Below, in pieces: positions 21,600 through 31,689 of a stretch of 64,000 nucleotides of DNA; the stretch's first letter is position 1; each line of letters starts with the position of its first letter. A program made the translations under genes and the position numbers. Under the pieces are notes generated by a model that did not search any database, was not told where the DNA came from, and worked only from the letters and a program-made list of their open reading frames with translations. The DNA is from Beta vulgaris subsp. vulgaris (lineage: Eukaryota > Streptophyta > Magnoliopsida > Caryophyllales > Amaranthaceae), in NCBI RefSeq assembly GCF_026745355.1, contig NC_079210.1:28278029-28342028 (forward strand), written 5' to 3'.

Positions 21600-23105
21600 T
21601 CAGACTTTTGAATTAGCTCTTCCTCATCCTCTTCATCGGTCCACTGTTAATATTTGTAATTGTTAATAATGCACATGTGTTAATCTGTTTTGCATTAAAT
21701 TGAAGGTATAATCTATGACATACCGCATCCATATTGAGCTCGGACATGTTGTATCCAGCCAAATTCATGAAGGCTTCTAGGGCGCGTTCCATAAGTCTAG
21801 ATTTCTTGTGTATTACTTAGAGCTTCTTCTTCTCCTTTACCTCGTTTGCTTCCTTCTTTGCCTCACTAGCTTCATTTTTGGATGCTTCAGCCTCTTTGCG
21901 AAACTTTTCCCTTCACTAAATGACCCAAATAATGATGTCATGAGGGACTTATCCCTTTTTGTCGATCACGTGCACTTGGCTTGCGTTTTGGCTTAATTGA
22001 TGATTTCTTTCATCAGTCATTTTTGTTTCCAAATTGTTTCGTTGCTCAACTAGCTGCTTATTTCATTCTGCAGTAACGGGAGAAGATCTTGTCAAGTAGG
22101 AATATACTTTCAAATACAACAAAAAAAATCCAGTTTGAATAATCGTTACCATGGTGTCCTGTGCCGATTGAGTTACAGGTGTTTTGTCGCTTCTAGTATG
22201 AGTCTCCTCGTACAATTCCAATAATCCTAGCATTACCTTGTCACGTTCAAACTGAAGGAATGGCAAACAATAAACCTAAGTAACTATTCCAAAAATTAGG
22301 ACAGGAATGGTGAAAGAACACGCGTTACCATATCTTGTGCTTTTTGTGCAAAACTTTTTGTTCCTGCCGTATGTCCGGCATCAAGGTATGACCTATTCTC
22401 AATGTTTCTGCGACTCTTTTTCTATTAAATTCAAATATAAACAAATTAGATTGTGTGAAATGATAAAATTGAAAATAAATAAAGAAATCTATGCAATGTA
22501 CGAGGGTGCATTAACCTGAAAGTCTGGAGTGCCAAAGTATGATACAAGCCACTCCCAGTCTTTTTCGTCAACTCTGGGGGCCTATTATCTTCTTTCAGTC
22601 TGTCGTCATCATTTTCTTCAGTGTCATAATATTCTCTTTTCAAACGTGCACGAAAATTCCGATACTTCTTGTTCAAAGATGTCATGATATACTTCCTCTT
22701 ATCTTTTATTTTCTTTTCACGTTCATCTTGATCTTTAACATCATCCAGCCCAATATCAAATTTGTCCTGCACATGAGAAATGTCTAATTAGAAAATAAAG
22801 TTCGTAAAAGATATTAAAGAATTATCAATGCTTGTGGAAGTATTGTTCTACCAAAATGAGCTTCCACTTATTCTCTTGTGGAACTTGTGAAAATTCTTCA
22901 ATACGATAAAGTGGCGCATTCAGAGGATCTCTGACGAGGGAACCACAGTAACTTGACAGCTTAGCTCTGTTGACACCTATTGGTTGACCACTAACATCAA
23001 AATCTACCTTTATCTTCTCACCGGGTCTCATTTTAGCCAGTTGTAAATTTCTTGTAGGACCTCTTGGTGTTTTGGTTTTATATGATTCTTCTTCCTTGAC
23101 ATTGT
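21600..23105 (-). pseudogene. TNPA-like CACTA gene (Transposase_24 family)
   Basis: The minus strand shows exons of the plant Ptta/En-Spm transposase family. An exon at about 23,031-22,850 has GEKIKVDFDVSGQPIGVNRA and a WKLIL/GTAGAAC donor. One at about 22,765-22,520 has KFDIGL, KYIMTSLNKKYRNFRARLKR and DWEWLVSYFGTPDFQ-like coding across a frame change. Then come RSYLDAGHTAGTKSFAQKAQ at about 22,420-22,330 and LGLLELYEETHTRSD at 22,266-22,130. An acidic C-terminal part follows down to about 21,600. Introns are GT-AG. In CACTA elements this protein binds the subterminal repeats and is not the catalytic subunit. Whether this copy is translatable is uncertain; I see at least one frame break. Confidence 0.72.
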
Positions 23106-23109
23106 GTAA

Positions 23110-23999
23110 TTTGAATAAAAATAAATATTGTCTTTAAAAAATAGGCTTAGGGTATGTCTTTAAATAAATGAGCCAATCCATACCTGTTTCATTAGATGCC
23201 TCCTTTTCTCCTGTTAGCATGCTTTCGCCTTTTTTCTCCATAGAGCCATCTGACCCAAATTTCAATTTTCCGTCAAAAAACACACTTTACATGATCAAAT
23301 CAACTCTCTTGGAAGCTAACACATTCGTCAATCAAAAAAAAGGAAAGAACCGGCAATGGCTCTTTAAACAAACCTTCTTGGTCAATTGCTTTTTGGGATT
23401 CCCTTGCATTGATTCCATCACTTTCTCGCTCATGAAATTCACTATCTCCCACATCAGCCTTCCCAATTTCATCGGACTCTTTCATTTCTGTAAAGAAATT
23501 AAACAATCTCAGACACTATAATGCCTAGAAGTACATAAGTTCATTTGTCATAGGTATTCTGTTACTAAATCCTATATTTATACATATGGACTACTATACC
23601 TTCATCGAAGTCCATCTTGTCTTGAAATTCCGCCTCCTGTTGACTATTGATCGATGTATTGCAGTTTAGCATCATTCTAAGGTTCAATACCATGTTTAGC
23701 ATCTTTATTTATATAGTTGATATAATTGTTGTTTGATTTAATTATGATGATGACCTATAACATTTGTCCTTAAATGGTTTTGTTGTTTTCTATTTTTGTA
23801 AGTTTCTTTGTCTTTTCTGGCTGCTGTATTAGGACTAGCTGGAGAAGTGAAATTGCAATATGAAAAAGCACGTCTTGCAGTCCTGCGTGAACACCTTTGA
23901 GTTTCTTTCCTATATATATATATGCTTCAACCTCTGAAAGTTGTGACCTTTTTGTGCTTTAAGTTTTTAGATCTCCTAGAGTTATTGTGGAAAATAAAC
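23110..23999. other. CACTA interior, no clear coding
   Basis: Small open frames on both strands have no recognisable motifs. At 23,805-23,907 a plus-strand run FLAAVLGLAGEVKLQYEKAR ending LAVLREHL is flanked by T-rich DNA and could be another small captured exon, but I cannot name its source. Confidence 0.4.
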
Positions 24000-24201
24000 C
24001 TTGCTGCACCTTCTGTTTTGGCACTGTCAGCATCCTCTGCAGAGAAAATTTCTCCTTCTTGCCCTATCATGTCTCTCCTTAAGTATTCAAGAACATCCCT
24101 CACAACATTTGAGTACTGCAATTCTCTTGTAATTGCAAATGCATCCAGATAAACATTAACTAACTGCCCTTGGTCATACAACATTTTCTCAAAATGTGGA
24201 A
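24000..24201 (-). pseudogene. Captured exon of SPATA20/thioredoxin-domain (DUF255) gene inside CACTA
   Basis: Read on minus, an acceptor (AACTACAG) is followed by PHFEKMLYDQGQLVNVYLDA, then RDVLEYLRRDMIGQEGEIFS and AEDADSA. The block ends in a GCAAG/GTTTAT donor at 24,000. The HFEKMLYDQ, YLRRDM and FSAEDADS motifs are characteristic of the conserved spermatogenesis-associated protein 20 / Thioredox_DsbH family found in plants, animals and bacteria. Only this single exon with its splice sites is present, within the CACTA boundaries and on the strand of the TNPA-like gene. This is the usual form of host-gene capture from genomic DNA. It keeps an open frame but is far too short to function as the parent protein. 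Confidence 0.82.
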
Positions 24202-24643
24202 CTGTAGTTATGTTTTATTTAGACAACTGTAGTTAAAAGAGCAATGTTTTTAGCTATTCAATTTACACATTATAAGTTCCAGTAATTGCAAATGAATCAT
24301 AAGTTCAACTGTAGTTATTCAACTGTAGTCTCTTGTAATTGTTTTTAGCTATTCAATTTACATATATAACTCATGGTTCGACATTCGAGATTAAGGATTT
24401 TAAGGATTTAAATTCACTGTTATTATGCAGCATAGTATTTCTAATAGCTGCTGCAAGTATTGGTGGAACGTTCAGTATCTGAAATCTTTACAAGGAATGC
24501 TAGATTATAAGATTTGAGTTGATATTAGAAGTCATAGCTAGTTGGGTGATCTATTTGTGGTTTCATGCTTGTACAGTGATTTGTCTTTTTATTATATATG
24601 TTATTTCTATATTTTAATGCTGGATCTTTTTGTTTGTACTCAG

Positions 24644-24879
24644 GATTGGTTGCTCCTAGAAGAAGGTCTTACCGGAAGAGGACGAACAACGGGGTCATGA
24701 TCTTTGACCAAGAAGACATACATAAGGACAGTGAAAGTGAAAACAGTGATGATCATATCATAGAGCTCTTGAAAGGGGATGGATATTCTGCTCTAGCTTA
24801 TGAAAGCGAAGAATATCAGATCATAGAGATTGTTAGTGATACTAGTGTTAGTGACGACGAGGTTACAGGGTATTACTAA
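24644..24879 (+). CDS. Small acidic ORF in CACTA, possible exon
   Basis: After a TGTACTCAG acceptor the plus strand reads VAPRRRSYRKRTNNGVMIF and then an Asp/Glu/Ser-rich tail (SESENSDDHIIELL, SDTSVSDDEVTGYY) to TAA at 24,877. A basic patch followed by an acidic tail suggests a nuclear protein fragment. I do not recognise the family. It runs opposite to the TNPA-like gene and could be a second captured exon. An in-frame upstream part is visible only as intron-like T-rich DNA. Confidence 0.4.
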
Positions 24880-24889
24880 GCCCGGCTTA

Positions 24890-25239
24890 TAACTATTAGT
24901 GAAGATGTATAGCAGTTGCATATTTAGGAGATTTTTTGGGCACATACTTTTTGGAACAGATTGGCAGATGGTGCATCTCTATTATATAGCTTAAGTTACT
25001 TAGATTTTGGCTCCTTAGATTACGGGAATGATTATGTTAAAACTTTCTAGGTTATTATGTTTCACCATCTATGGATATCATTTTGGATTGAGTATAGTGG
25101 TCACTTTTATATAAATGCATATTTCTTTCTTTGATAAGCTATAATTTCTTTCTTCCATTTATGTTAATTTTCTGAATTATTAGGCAAAATAAGTAAATAA
25201 ATAAATAATATTAAAAATTACGTAGCATTATTATTAAAT
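24890..25239. other. 3' flank of the acidic ORF, AT-rich
   Basis: No gene or repeat seen. Composition is like a plant 3' untranslated region. Confidence 0.4.
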
Positions 25240-25860
25240 ATCATTATAAAAATTTTGGTGCATCTAAAAGCTCTTATATATAAAATTTTGCAGTTGCATC
25301 TAAATATAATTAGGAGCAACATGTATAAATACCCCTAAATGTTTTTTGAACCTATGAAACGTAATTGCATCTAAATATAATCTGTGGCAAAATTTATTGT
25401 TGCATCTAAACATAAGTGGTTTTAGAAACAATATTTGTGTGCCCCAAAAACTAAGCAATAGATGCAACTTAAAATTAGAGACAAACTTATGGTTGCCTCT
25501 AAATTAAATGGTCTAATCACCAATGTAACATGTGTGCCCCAAAAATATGGCATTAGAGGCAACCTATAATTAGCGACTGCCTGGTGGTCGCCTCTAAATG
25601 TAACTGGCTTTAGCAACAATTCAAGTTTTGTGCCTCAAAAGGGTGGATTAGGGGCAACCAACAATTAGCAACACCTTAACTTGTCTGTCTCTAAAAGGTG
25701 GCATTAGGGGCAACCAACAATTAGCAACAACATAACTTGTCTGTCTCTAAAAGGTGGCATTAGGGGCAACCTATAATTAGCGACGGACTAAAGAGGCAGC
25801 GAGAAAATTGCTTCTAAACACCATTAGAGGCTACAGATGTATATTTAGATGCAATTTTGG
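25240..25860. repeat. Right subterminal repeats of CACTA element
   Basis: Diverged repeats with TTAGGGGCAACCAACAATTAG and AACTTGTCTGTCTCTAAAAG words. Two nearly identical 60-bp copies lie at about 25,660-25,770. They are related to the left block in inverted orientation. Confidence 0.85.
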
Positions 25861-25891
25861 GTTGCCTCTATATTTAGTTTTTTTTGTAGTG

Positions 25892-27330
25892 TTATTACTG
25901 TTTGTTGGAATATTGAAAAGAAGTCAGTTAAGCTAGTGGTTTTGCTTGCCTTAAACCCAATAGCATGGTTTGTGCTTTCACTTCTCTGTGAAGATAGTAT
26001 TCCGACAGAGAAGAAGTCTTTGCTAAATGTTGTACACCATTTTTCTTTCAAATTATACAATCTCTTGAACCAACGATCATCTTCTAGTTTGTATTTTTTT
26101 TGTCATTGTGTTCCAAGTTTGTTTAAATTCTGTTGTTGTAATGCAACCACTCAGACACTTGTGAAAAATGTTCTTGAATTCCTTATCTGCTTTCATCAAT
26201 CCAAATTGTTGATTTGCATTTTGACTCAAATGCCATAAACATAGCCTGGGTCTTGAGGTTGGAAAAGCCTGTGAATGAGTTCATTTAGTTAGTTTTTCAA
26301 GTAATATATATTGCTCTTTCAAATATCACATAAACATGAGTACCTTTTTTATTGCTCCTGCAATTGCAGCATCTTGGTAGCTGAATATAGGTATTGGACA
26401 TTTACCTTTCATTGACTTCTTGAATGTTTCAAAAACCCATTCAAATGATGGTATTGTCTCATCTGCAAGAAATGCACATGCAAACATTGTGTTTTTCCAA
26501 TGGTTATTAATTCCTAATGGGCACAAATAAGATTATTTGATTGTCCTATATGTAGTATCAAAAACCATAACATCTCCAAAGATTGTATAGTCCTCAAGCA
26601 TCATAGAGTCTCTCCAAAACAAGCAGCAGACCTTTCCTTCATCATTCAATCTTACTCTAAAGAAGAAGTTACTATCTGTTTGCATCTGCACATAAAGGTT
26701 ATCAACAATATTTTGTGAATCCTTTCTCTCAGTTGGTTTTATTTTGAGTTTATAATAGCAGTTGAAATGGTCCTTCATGGAATGACCCAATACATCTTCA
26801 CCACATGCTTCTGTACTCATATATTTGAATGAATCTATCGGTCTGTCCACACTCTTGCATAGCTTGTATGGTTTGTTTCTTTGGATCACTCATCTGACCC
26901 TCAGATCTATGAAAGTAATTTAGTAGTTCTCTAGTAAGTGGATGATTGTGTTTTATAACATCCTGCACAATTTCATAGTGTCCTTCAGGGTTCATCCTTA
27001 CTCTAATCAGAGCAGGGCATTCAGTTCTTGTGATCATAACTCTTCTTGCCCTTTGTTTCTTTGAATTGCTGTCTTGTATCATTATACCTGTATTATTTTC
27101 TCCCTGTTTTTCTTTGATTTTGGTATTTCTTTTCCCTTGAGCAGAGCAGACATAGTACTTTTGATGCACAACTGATGTCCCTTCTTTTTTTTTCTTTTTT
27201 TGGATTTTCTAACACTGAATCCTACTATAGCAGCATGCTGACAATATAGCTGATGTATATCATCCAATGTTGATCTTACATGACCAAGTAAAACTCCTCC
27301 AATTTCATGTTTATTCAGTGATTGTTCAGT
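25892..27330 (-). pseudogene. FAR1-type MULE transposase, N-terminal and catalytic part
   Basis: The minus strand starts near 27,330 and shows the FAR1 DNA-binding region (LYCQHAAIVGFSVRKSKKRK; later ECPALIRVRMNPEGHYEIV and HNHPLT). The MULE transposase core follows: CCLFWRDSMMLEDYTIFGDV and MVFDTTYRT, then NNHWKNTMFACAFLADET, FEWVFETF and FSYQDAAIAGAIKKV, and finally YNLKEKWCTTFSKDFF and SSQRSESTNHAIGFK before the CACTA insertion. The family normally has an Asp before QD in the TDQDxA motif; here the codon is TAC (Tyr). Frame changes and stops occur near 26,530 and 26,060-26,250. It is a dead transposase with the domain order intact. Confidence 0.85.
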
Positions 27331-27364
27331 TCAACCAGTTATAAAAGAATGAAGATATTTTTAT

Positions 27365-28035
27365 CACTTTTATTATAGTGTATGTATATATTATATAGTG
27401 TATCAATTTATGATATAGTGTATCTTTTTGTGATATAGTGTATTTCTGAATTTTAGTCCATTTTTGAGTTCCATAGTACGCAATATTTTTGTTATATTAT
27501 ATAGTGTATTTATGTGTGGTATAGTGTATCTATATATATGATATAGTGTATCTATGTATGATATAGTTTTTCAGGTATAGTGTATGTTAAAATGATATAG
27601 TGTATATTGACATGATATAATGTATGTTAAAATGATATAGTGTATATTGATATGATATAATGTATGTTAAAATGATATAGTGTATATTTGTATGATATAG
27701 TGTATGTTAAAATGAAATAGTGTATTTATGATATATTGTACCTATGTATTTTTGTTATATTCTATAGTGTATTTGTGTGTGGTATAGAGTATATGATATA
27801 GTGTATCTATATATGATATAGTGTATCTATTTATGATATAGTGTATGTTAAAATGATATAGTGTATATTGATATGATATAGTGTATTTATGATATAACGT
27901 ACCTATGTATTAATATAGTGGATGAACGTTACAGTGTATCTGATATAGCTTAATAATCTATAGTGTATGTATATGTGATATAGTGTATTTATAGATTATA
28001 TAGTGTATTTATGTATGATATAGTGTGTGTGAGTT
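27365..28035 (+). repeat. ATATAGTG array A4
   Basis: Long array with GATATAGTGTATCTATTTAT and TTAAAATGATATAGTGTATA units, directly upstream of the transposase start. Same orientation as all other arrays. Confidence 0.88.
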
Positions 28036-28064
28036 AAGCATAAATAAAGGACTTAACATTTGAT

Positions 28065-28619
28065 ATTTTTCAACTTTACGGACGTAACTTTTTATTACTA
28101 TGGCCATAATTAAATAAAACTAACCCAAGTGTAGTTAAGCCATGGTTAAATGACATAAAGTAATAATTACGTGTATTGGGTAGCGCGCATAATCTTGTGA
28201 TAATCTTTTGAACTGTAGTCACTTCACTTAAAAAGAATGGCGCCCTTTCATTTCTTGTCACCTATTCCAAAACGAAACCCACCATACGAAGCAGGCGATT
28301 TTGAAGCGATTTTGGAACTCATTTTGTTAATTTAGCAAGGTACATTCATAATTCCCTTATTGTTTTTGTTTATGATAGATTTTATGAGAAATTTTTTTGG
28401 GTAATTATAGGGTTTAGGATTTTGTGATGATTATTTCAATTTTTTTAGCGAATTGTTATTAGTTGTTAGTAAACAAGTTGCTAATAAGTGTATCGTGTTT
28501 AATGATTAAATATCGTTTACATTTGCATGAAGTGAAACTCAATAAGTTAAATTAAAACAGGGAGGTAAAACAAGGGGTAGTGTAGTGGTATTTTGAAATT
28601 GGTTTTATGTTGATTATTG
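28065..28619 (+). promoter_or_regulatory. Possible leader with 5'-UTR intron of the F-box-like ORF
   Basis: After array A4 the DNA is unique. An AGCAAG/GTACATTC donor at 28,339 and an AAAACAG/GGAGG acceptor at 28,560 would remove a T-rich intron ahead of the ATG at 28,620. No strong TATA box is obvious. This is inferred from splice-like signals only. Confidence 0.35.
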
Positions 28620-29075
28620 ATGTTTTTTCGAAGGAAAAATATGACTTCTCTTGATGAACTTCACCCAATCCTCTCTATGCATGAGATTCTTCGATTCCAT
28701 GTTTTCCCTCGACTTTCAGACCCAAGGGATAGAGAGTGTGTGGAAAATGTATGCAGGGAGTGGAGGAGGATTTCACGCTATGGTTTAGATTATGCTCACG
28801 AACTGTTGGGTATGGAAGAGATTATGTCCTTTCATGTGTTTTCTAAACTTGACTGTTGGAACTCAAGAATTGTGAAGAATGTTTGCAAGAAATGGAGGAG
28901 GATGTGGATTGTAATGGACTCGGTTCATTGGAGGCCTAACCAGGACAATAGCTCCACCAAGATGTGGGCTCTGAAGTCCATCATTGAAGGTGATGGGGTT
29001 GATTTCTGGGCTCATATTAGTGGTGAATGGTGGGCTTACTGTGATGAGTTCCTTATTTTGTTTGCTGAAGAATAA
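28620..29075 (+). CDS. F-box-like ORF with two tandem F-box motifs, 151 aa
   Basis: An uninterrupted frame from ATG 28,620 to TAA 29,073 holds two copies of one motif: MHEILRFHVFPRL then CVENVCREWRRI, and MEEIMSFHVFSKL then IVKNVCKKWRRMW. The pattern (hydrophobic EI..F.VF.RL followed by V...V C..WRR) is that of F-box domains, which dock substrate receptors onto SCF ubiquitin ligases through SKP1. The C-terminal half is Trp-rich (HWRPN, WALKS, DFWAHISGEWWAY) and unknown. It lies between arrays A4 and A5 in the MULE-like region and opposes the transposase, so it may be a captured and then internally duplicated host fragment. The open frame is notable among decayed neighbours. The F-box call is by motif, without a database check. 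Confidence 0.5.
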   Translation: MFFRRKNMTSLDELHPILSMHEILRFHVFPRLSDPRDRECVENVCREWRRISRYGLDYAHELLGMEEIMSFHVFSKLDCWNSRIVKNVCKKWRRMWIVMDSVHWRPNQDNSSTKMWALKSIIEGDGVDFWAHISGEWWAYCDEFLILFAEE

Positions 29076-29269
29076 AACTGTGATGAGGGTTAGTTAGGGC
29101 TAAGGTTTTGTAGTTGTTTTTGGTTGGCACTGTAAGTAAAGAGCCCTATTGATCTAAAAAACTCCTTTTTTGATGATCAAGAATGTTTAAACTATGATTA
29201 TTTGTCACTGAATAATGACATTTTGATGTCATATCAGTGAGAAATCTTTTGTAATTAATTGATTAATGC

Positions 29270-29271
<2 letters not shown>

Positions 29272-29365
<94 letters not shown>

Positions 29366-29371
29366 GTGTGT

Positions 29372-29408
<37 letters not shown>
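29272..29408. repeat. (TA)n(TG)n microsatellite
   Basis: A short TA run followed by about 115 bases of TG repeats with two breaks. The Cys/Val open frame over it is an artefact. Confidence 0.95.
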
Positions 29409-29409
<1 letters not shown>

Positions 29410-29454
29410 GTTGGTTAATCTTTTTTTCTGTTACGTATATATGAATAATTGTGT

Positions 29455-30430
29455 TGTATATGATATAGTGTATGTATGTGGTATAATGTGTGGTTTTAAT
29501 ATTTGATATAGTGTATGTGATAGTGTATGTGCTTCTGTTCTAATATATCTGCTATTGTGTTCCTATAGGATATAGTGTACCTAGTTATGATATAGTGTAC
29601 CTATGTATGATATAGTGTACCTATGTATGATATAGTGTACGGTGTACCTATGTATAATATAGTATATCTATTTTTGATATAGTGTATGTTAAAATGATAC
29701 TTCCTCCGTTTCTTTTTACTTGCAACGGTTTGACTTTTACACTATTCACCAACTCTACTTAATTTATGTTTGGTGATTTATAGTTAAGGAAAAACATATT
29801 CATGTGGGATCTTGTTTGATTCATATGATAGTACATTTTTCGAATATATACTTTTTGTAATTTTTATTTATCGATAATTAAATTTATTGATGGTTAAAAT
29901 TATGCATTGGCAAGCGTGAAAGTCAAACTGTTGCAAGTAAAAAAGAAACAGAGGAAGTATAATGTATGTTAAAAAGATATAATATATGTTAAAATGATAT
30001 AGTATATGGAATGATATAGTATGTTTTTTGATAGTGTATATTGATATGATATAGTGTATGTTAAAATGATATAGTGTATGTTAAAATGATATAGTGTACC
30101 TATGTATAATATAGTATATCTATTTTTGATATAGTGTATCTGTTTTTGATATAATGTATGTTAAAATGATATAGTATATGTTAAAATGATATAGTGTACC
30201 TATGTATAATATAGTATATCTATTTTTGATGTAGTGTATCTATTTTTGATATAGTGTATCTATTTTTTATATAGTGTATGTTTCTGTAATGCGTTTAAGT
30301 AAATATTTTCTCTATCTCTTATTATGTATCTATAGGATATAGTGTACCTAGTTATGATATAATATACCTTAGTATGATATAGTGTACCTATGTATCATAT
30401 AGTGTATCTATTTTTGATATAGTGTAACTA
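29455..30430 (+). repeat. ATATAGTG array A5
   Basis: This is the largest array, with GATATAGTGTACCTATGTAT and TTAAAATGATATAGTGTATG units in higher-order groups. A Stowaway MITE (29,700-29,957) splits it. Same orientation as A1 to A4. Confidence 0.88.
29700..29957. mobile_element. Stowaway-type MITE inserted in array A5
   Basis: Terminal CTTCCTCCGTTTCTTTTTAC and inverted AAAAAGAAACAGAGGAAG ends are flanked by TA at 29,698-99 and 29,958-59. The interior is related to the MITEs at 40,446 and 53,932 (CATATTCATGTGGGATCTTG). It inserted after the array formed. Confidence 0.9.
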
Positions 30431-30487
30431 TTTACCTGGAATGGCAGTTACATTAGATTTACTATCTCATCATGAAACAGAACCACA

Positions 30488-30802
30488 TTATCTACATAAA
30501 ATTATAGTGTTGGTATTTTGCTTAATGAAACAAATGAAATTATTGACTTCGATGCTGTTACCCTCAAGACTTGGTGTATTATTGAGTTCTATTATGAGTG
30601 AATCTTGATGCTCATTTTGGGTTGAGTTGTGATGATGTTTGTTGTCCAGTGCTTCAATGATGTTCGTCGTCGTCGAGTGATTTAGGTTGTCTATATTATA
30701 TGCTACAATACTATGTTTCAGATGTATTTGATCAATTAAACCCGAATTTTCCATGAATTTTTCGTAGTTGTTCAATTGAATAGGAAATTGTCGAAGAAAC
30801 AA
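30488..30802 (-). CDS. Asn/His-rich ORF of unknown nature
   Basis: A 104-codon minus-strand frame reads NNYEKFMENSGLIDQIHLKH then TNIIEALDNKHHHNSTQNEH. It is hydrophilic without a known domain. FAR1-type transposases often begin with such low-complexity segments, and this frame lies upstream of that gene on the same strand. It could therefore be its first exon, but the 3-kb gap holding the F-box-like ORF and arrays makes this uncertain. It may also be chance. Confidence 0.25.
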   Translation of the reverse strand: MFLRQFPIQLNNYEKFMENSGLIDQIHLKHSIVAYNIDNLNHSTTTNIIEALDNKHHHNSTQNEHQDSLIIELNNTPSLEGNSIEVNNFICFIKQNTNTIILCR

Positions 30803-30867
30803 TTTAGTTTAAAGAAATAATTTGAATGGAGAGAAACAATAATTTGCAGAAATTTTAAGTGAAGGGC

Positions 30868-31092
30868 TGCGGTTTTAACCCTAAAATGCAGCCCTTTGAG
30901 ACCAAAAGGGCTGCGTTTTATAAACCGCAACCCTTTTAAAAACGTACCCTTTGAGTTAAAAGGCTGCAGCCCTTTTAGACCAGTAGGGCTGCGTTTTATA
31001 AACTGCAGCCCTTCTTATTGTGAAGGGATGCCGTTTTAATCTTAAAACGCAGCCCTTTAAGTTAAGAAGGGCTGCGTTTTAGGATTAAAACC
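30868..31092. repeat. Subterminal GGGCTGCGTTTTA repeats
   Basis: At least six units of GGGCTGCGGTTTTA or its inverse AAAACGCAGCCCTT occur in both orientations and can pair into hairpins. Such blocks next to CACTA ends bind the element's proteins. Confidence 0.85.
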
Positions 31093-31094
31093 GA

Positions 31095-31385
31095 AGCCCC
31101 TGCCCATCCCTACCCACACCCAGCAAGCGGCCCTGCCCACCCCTGCCCACCCCTGCCCACACTAGGCCACCCTTGCACACCCCCTTCACTCCCCTGCACC
31201 CCCTGCTAGCCATGCCAGCAGCCCTGCCCACACCTGCACTCCCCCCCCCACCCCTGCCCACCCCTTGCACTTCCCCTGCCCTGCCCCACCCCTTCACTCC
31301 CCTACACCCCTATCCCTAGTCCACCCTCTGCTAACCCCTTCACCCAGCAGCCCCACCACCCACCCCCACCAAAACCTCCCTTCGA
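31095..31385. repeat. C-rich low-complexity tract (CCCTGCCCAC)
   Basis: Imperfect CCCTGCCCACC repeats on plus. The opposite strand is G-rich and could form G-quadruplexes. Open frames over it are artefacts. Confidence 0.85.
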
Positions 31386-31689
31386 CACAAAAAAAACCCG
31401 ATCAAATTGCAATAATATATGACAAGTTTTTGAACGTAATAATTAACTTTAAATGTATATTTAATAATGTAAAAAGTGTACATAGAATTGATACAAACTA
31501 GTAGATATAACTAAAATGTATCATAAGCAATCATCGGTAACGTGGGACGCCAACTTATCCCGAACTTCATGTATTTCTTCTTTGGTGAAGGCCCTCAAAC
31601 TTGGTGTGTTATTCATATAAACCTTGCAAAACAACCAAGAAATAAACACATAATATAAGAATTCAATCATTTACCGTAGTTAGTAGTCC

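Larger units (their letters stand above)
19902..25891 (-). mobile_element. CACTA (En/Spm) element, 5,990 bp, TSD TTA
   Basis: The left end CACTACAAAAAAAATTGGAT (continuing into ATAGAGGCA) and the right end, inverted, CACTACAAAAAAAACTAAAT (continuing into ATAGAGGCA) form terminal inverted repeats of about 28 bp. TTA flanks both ends (19,899-19,901 and 25,892-25,894), the 3-bp duplication of this superfamily. Subterminal repeat blocks lie inside both ends. The interior carries a TNPA-like gene on minus and a captured host exon, but no TNPD transposase, so it is non-autonomous. It lies inside the FAR1-type transposase gene, so it inserted later. Confidence 0.94.

Noticed and set aside
29291..29506. 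Cys/Val repeat ORF
   Set aside because: It is a translation of the TG microsatellite.
31499..31515. ACTAGTAGATATAA as a CACTA terminal end
   Set aside because: It resembles the end of the MITE at 58,065 but lacks the first C, an inverted partner and a flanking 3-bp duplication.
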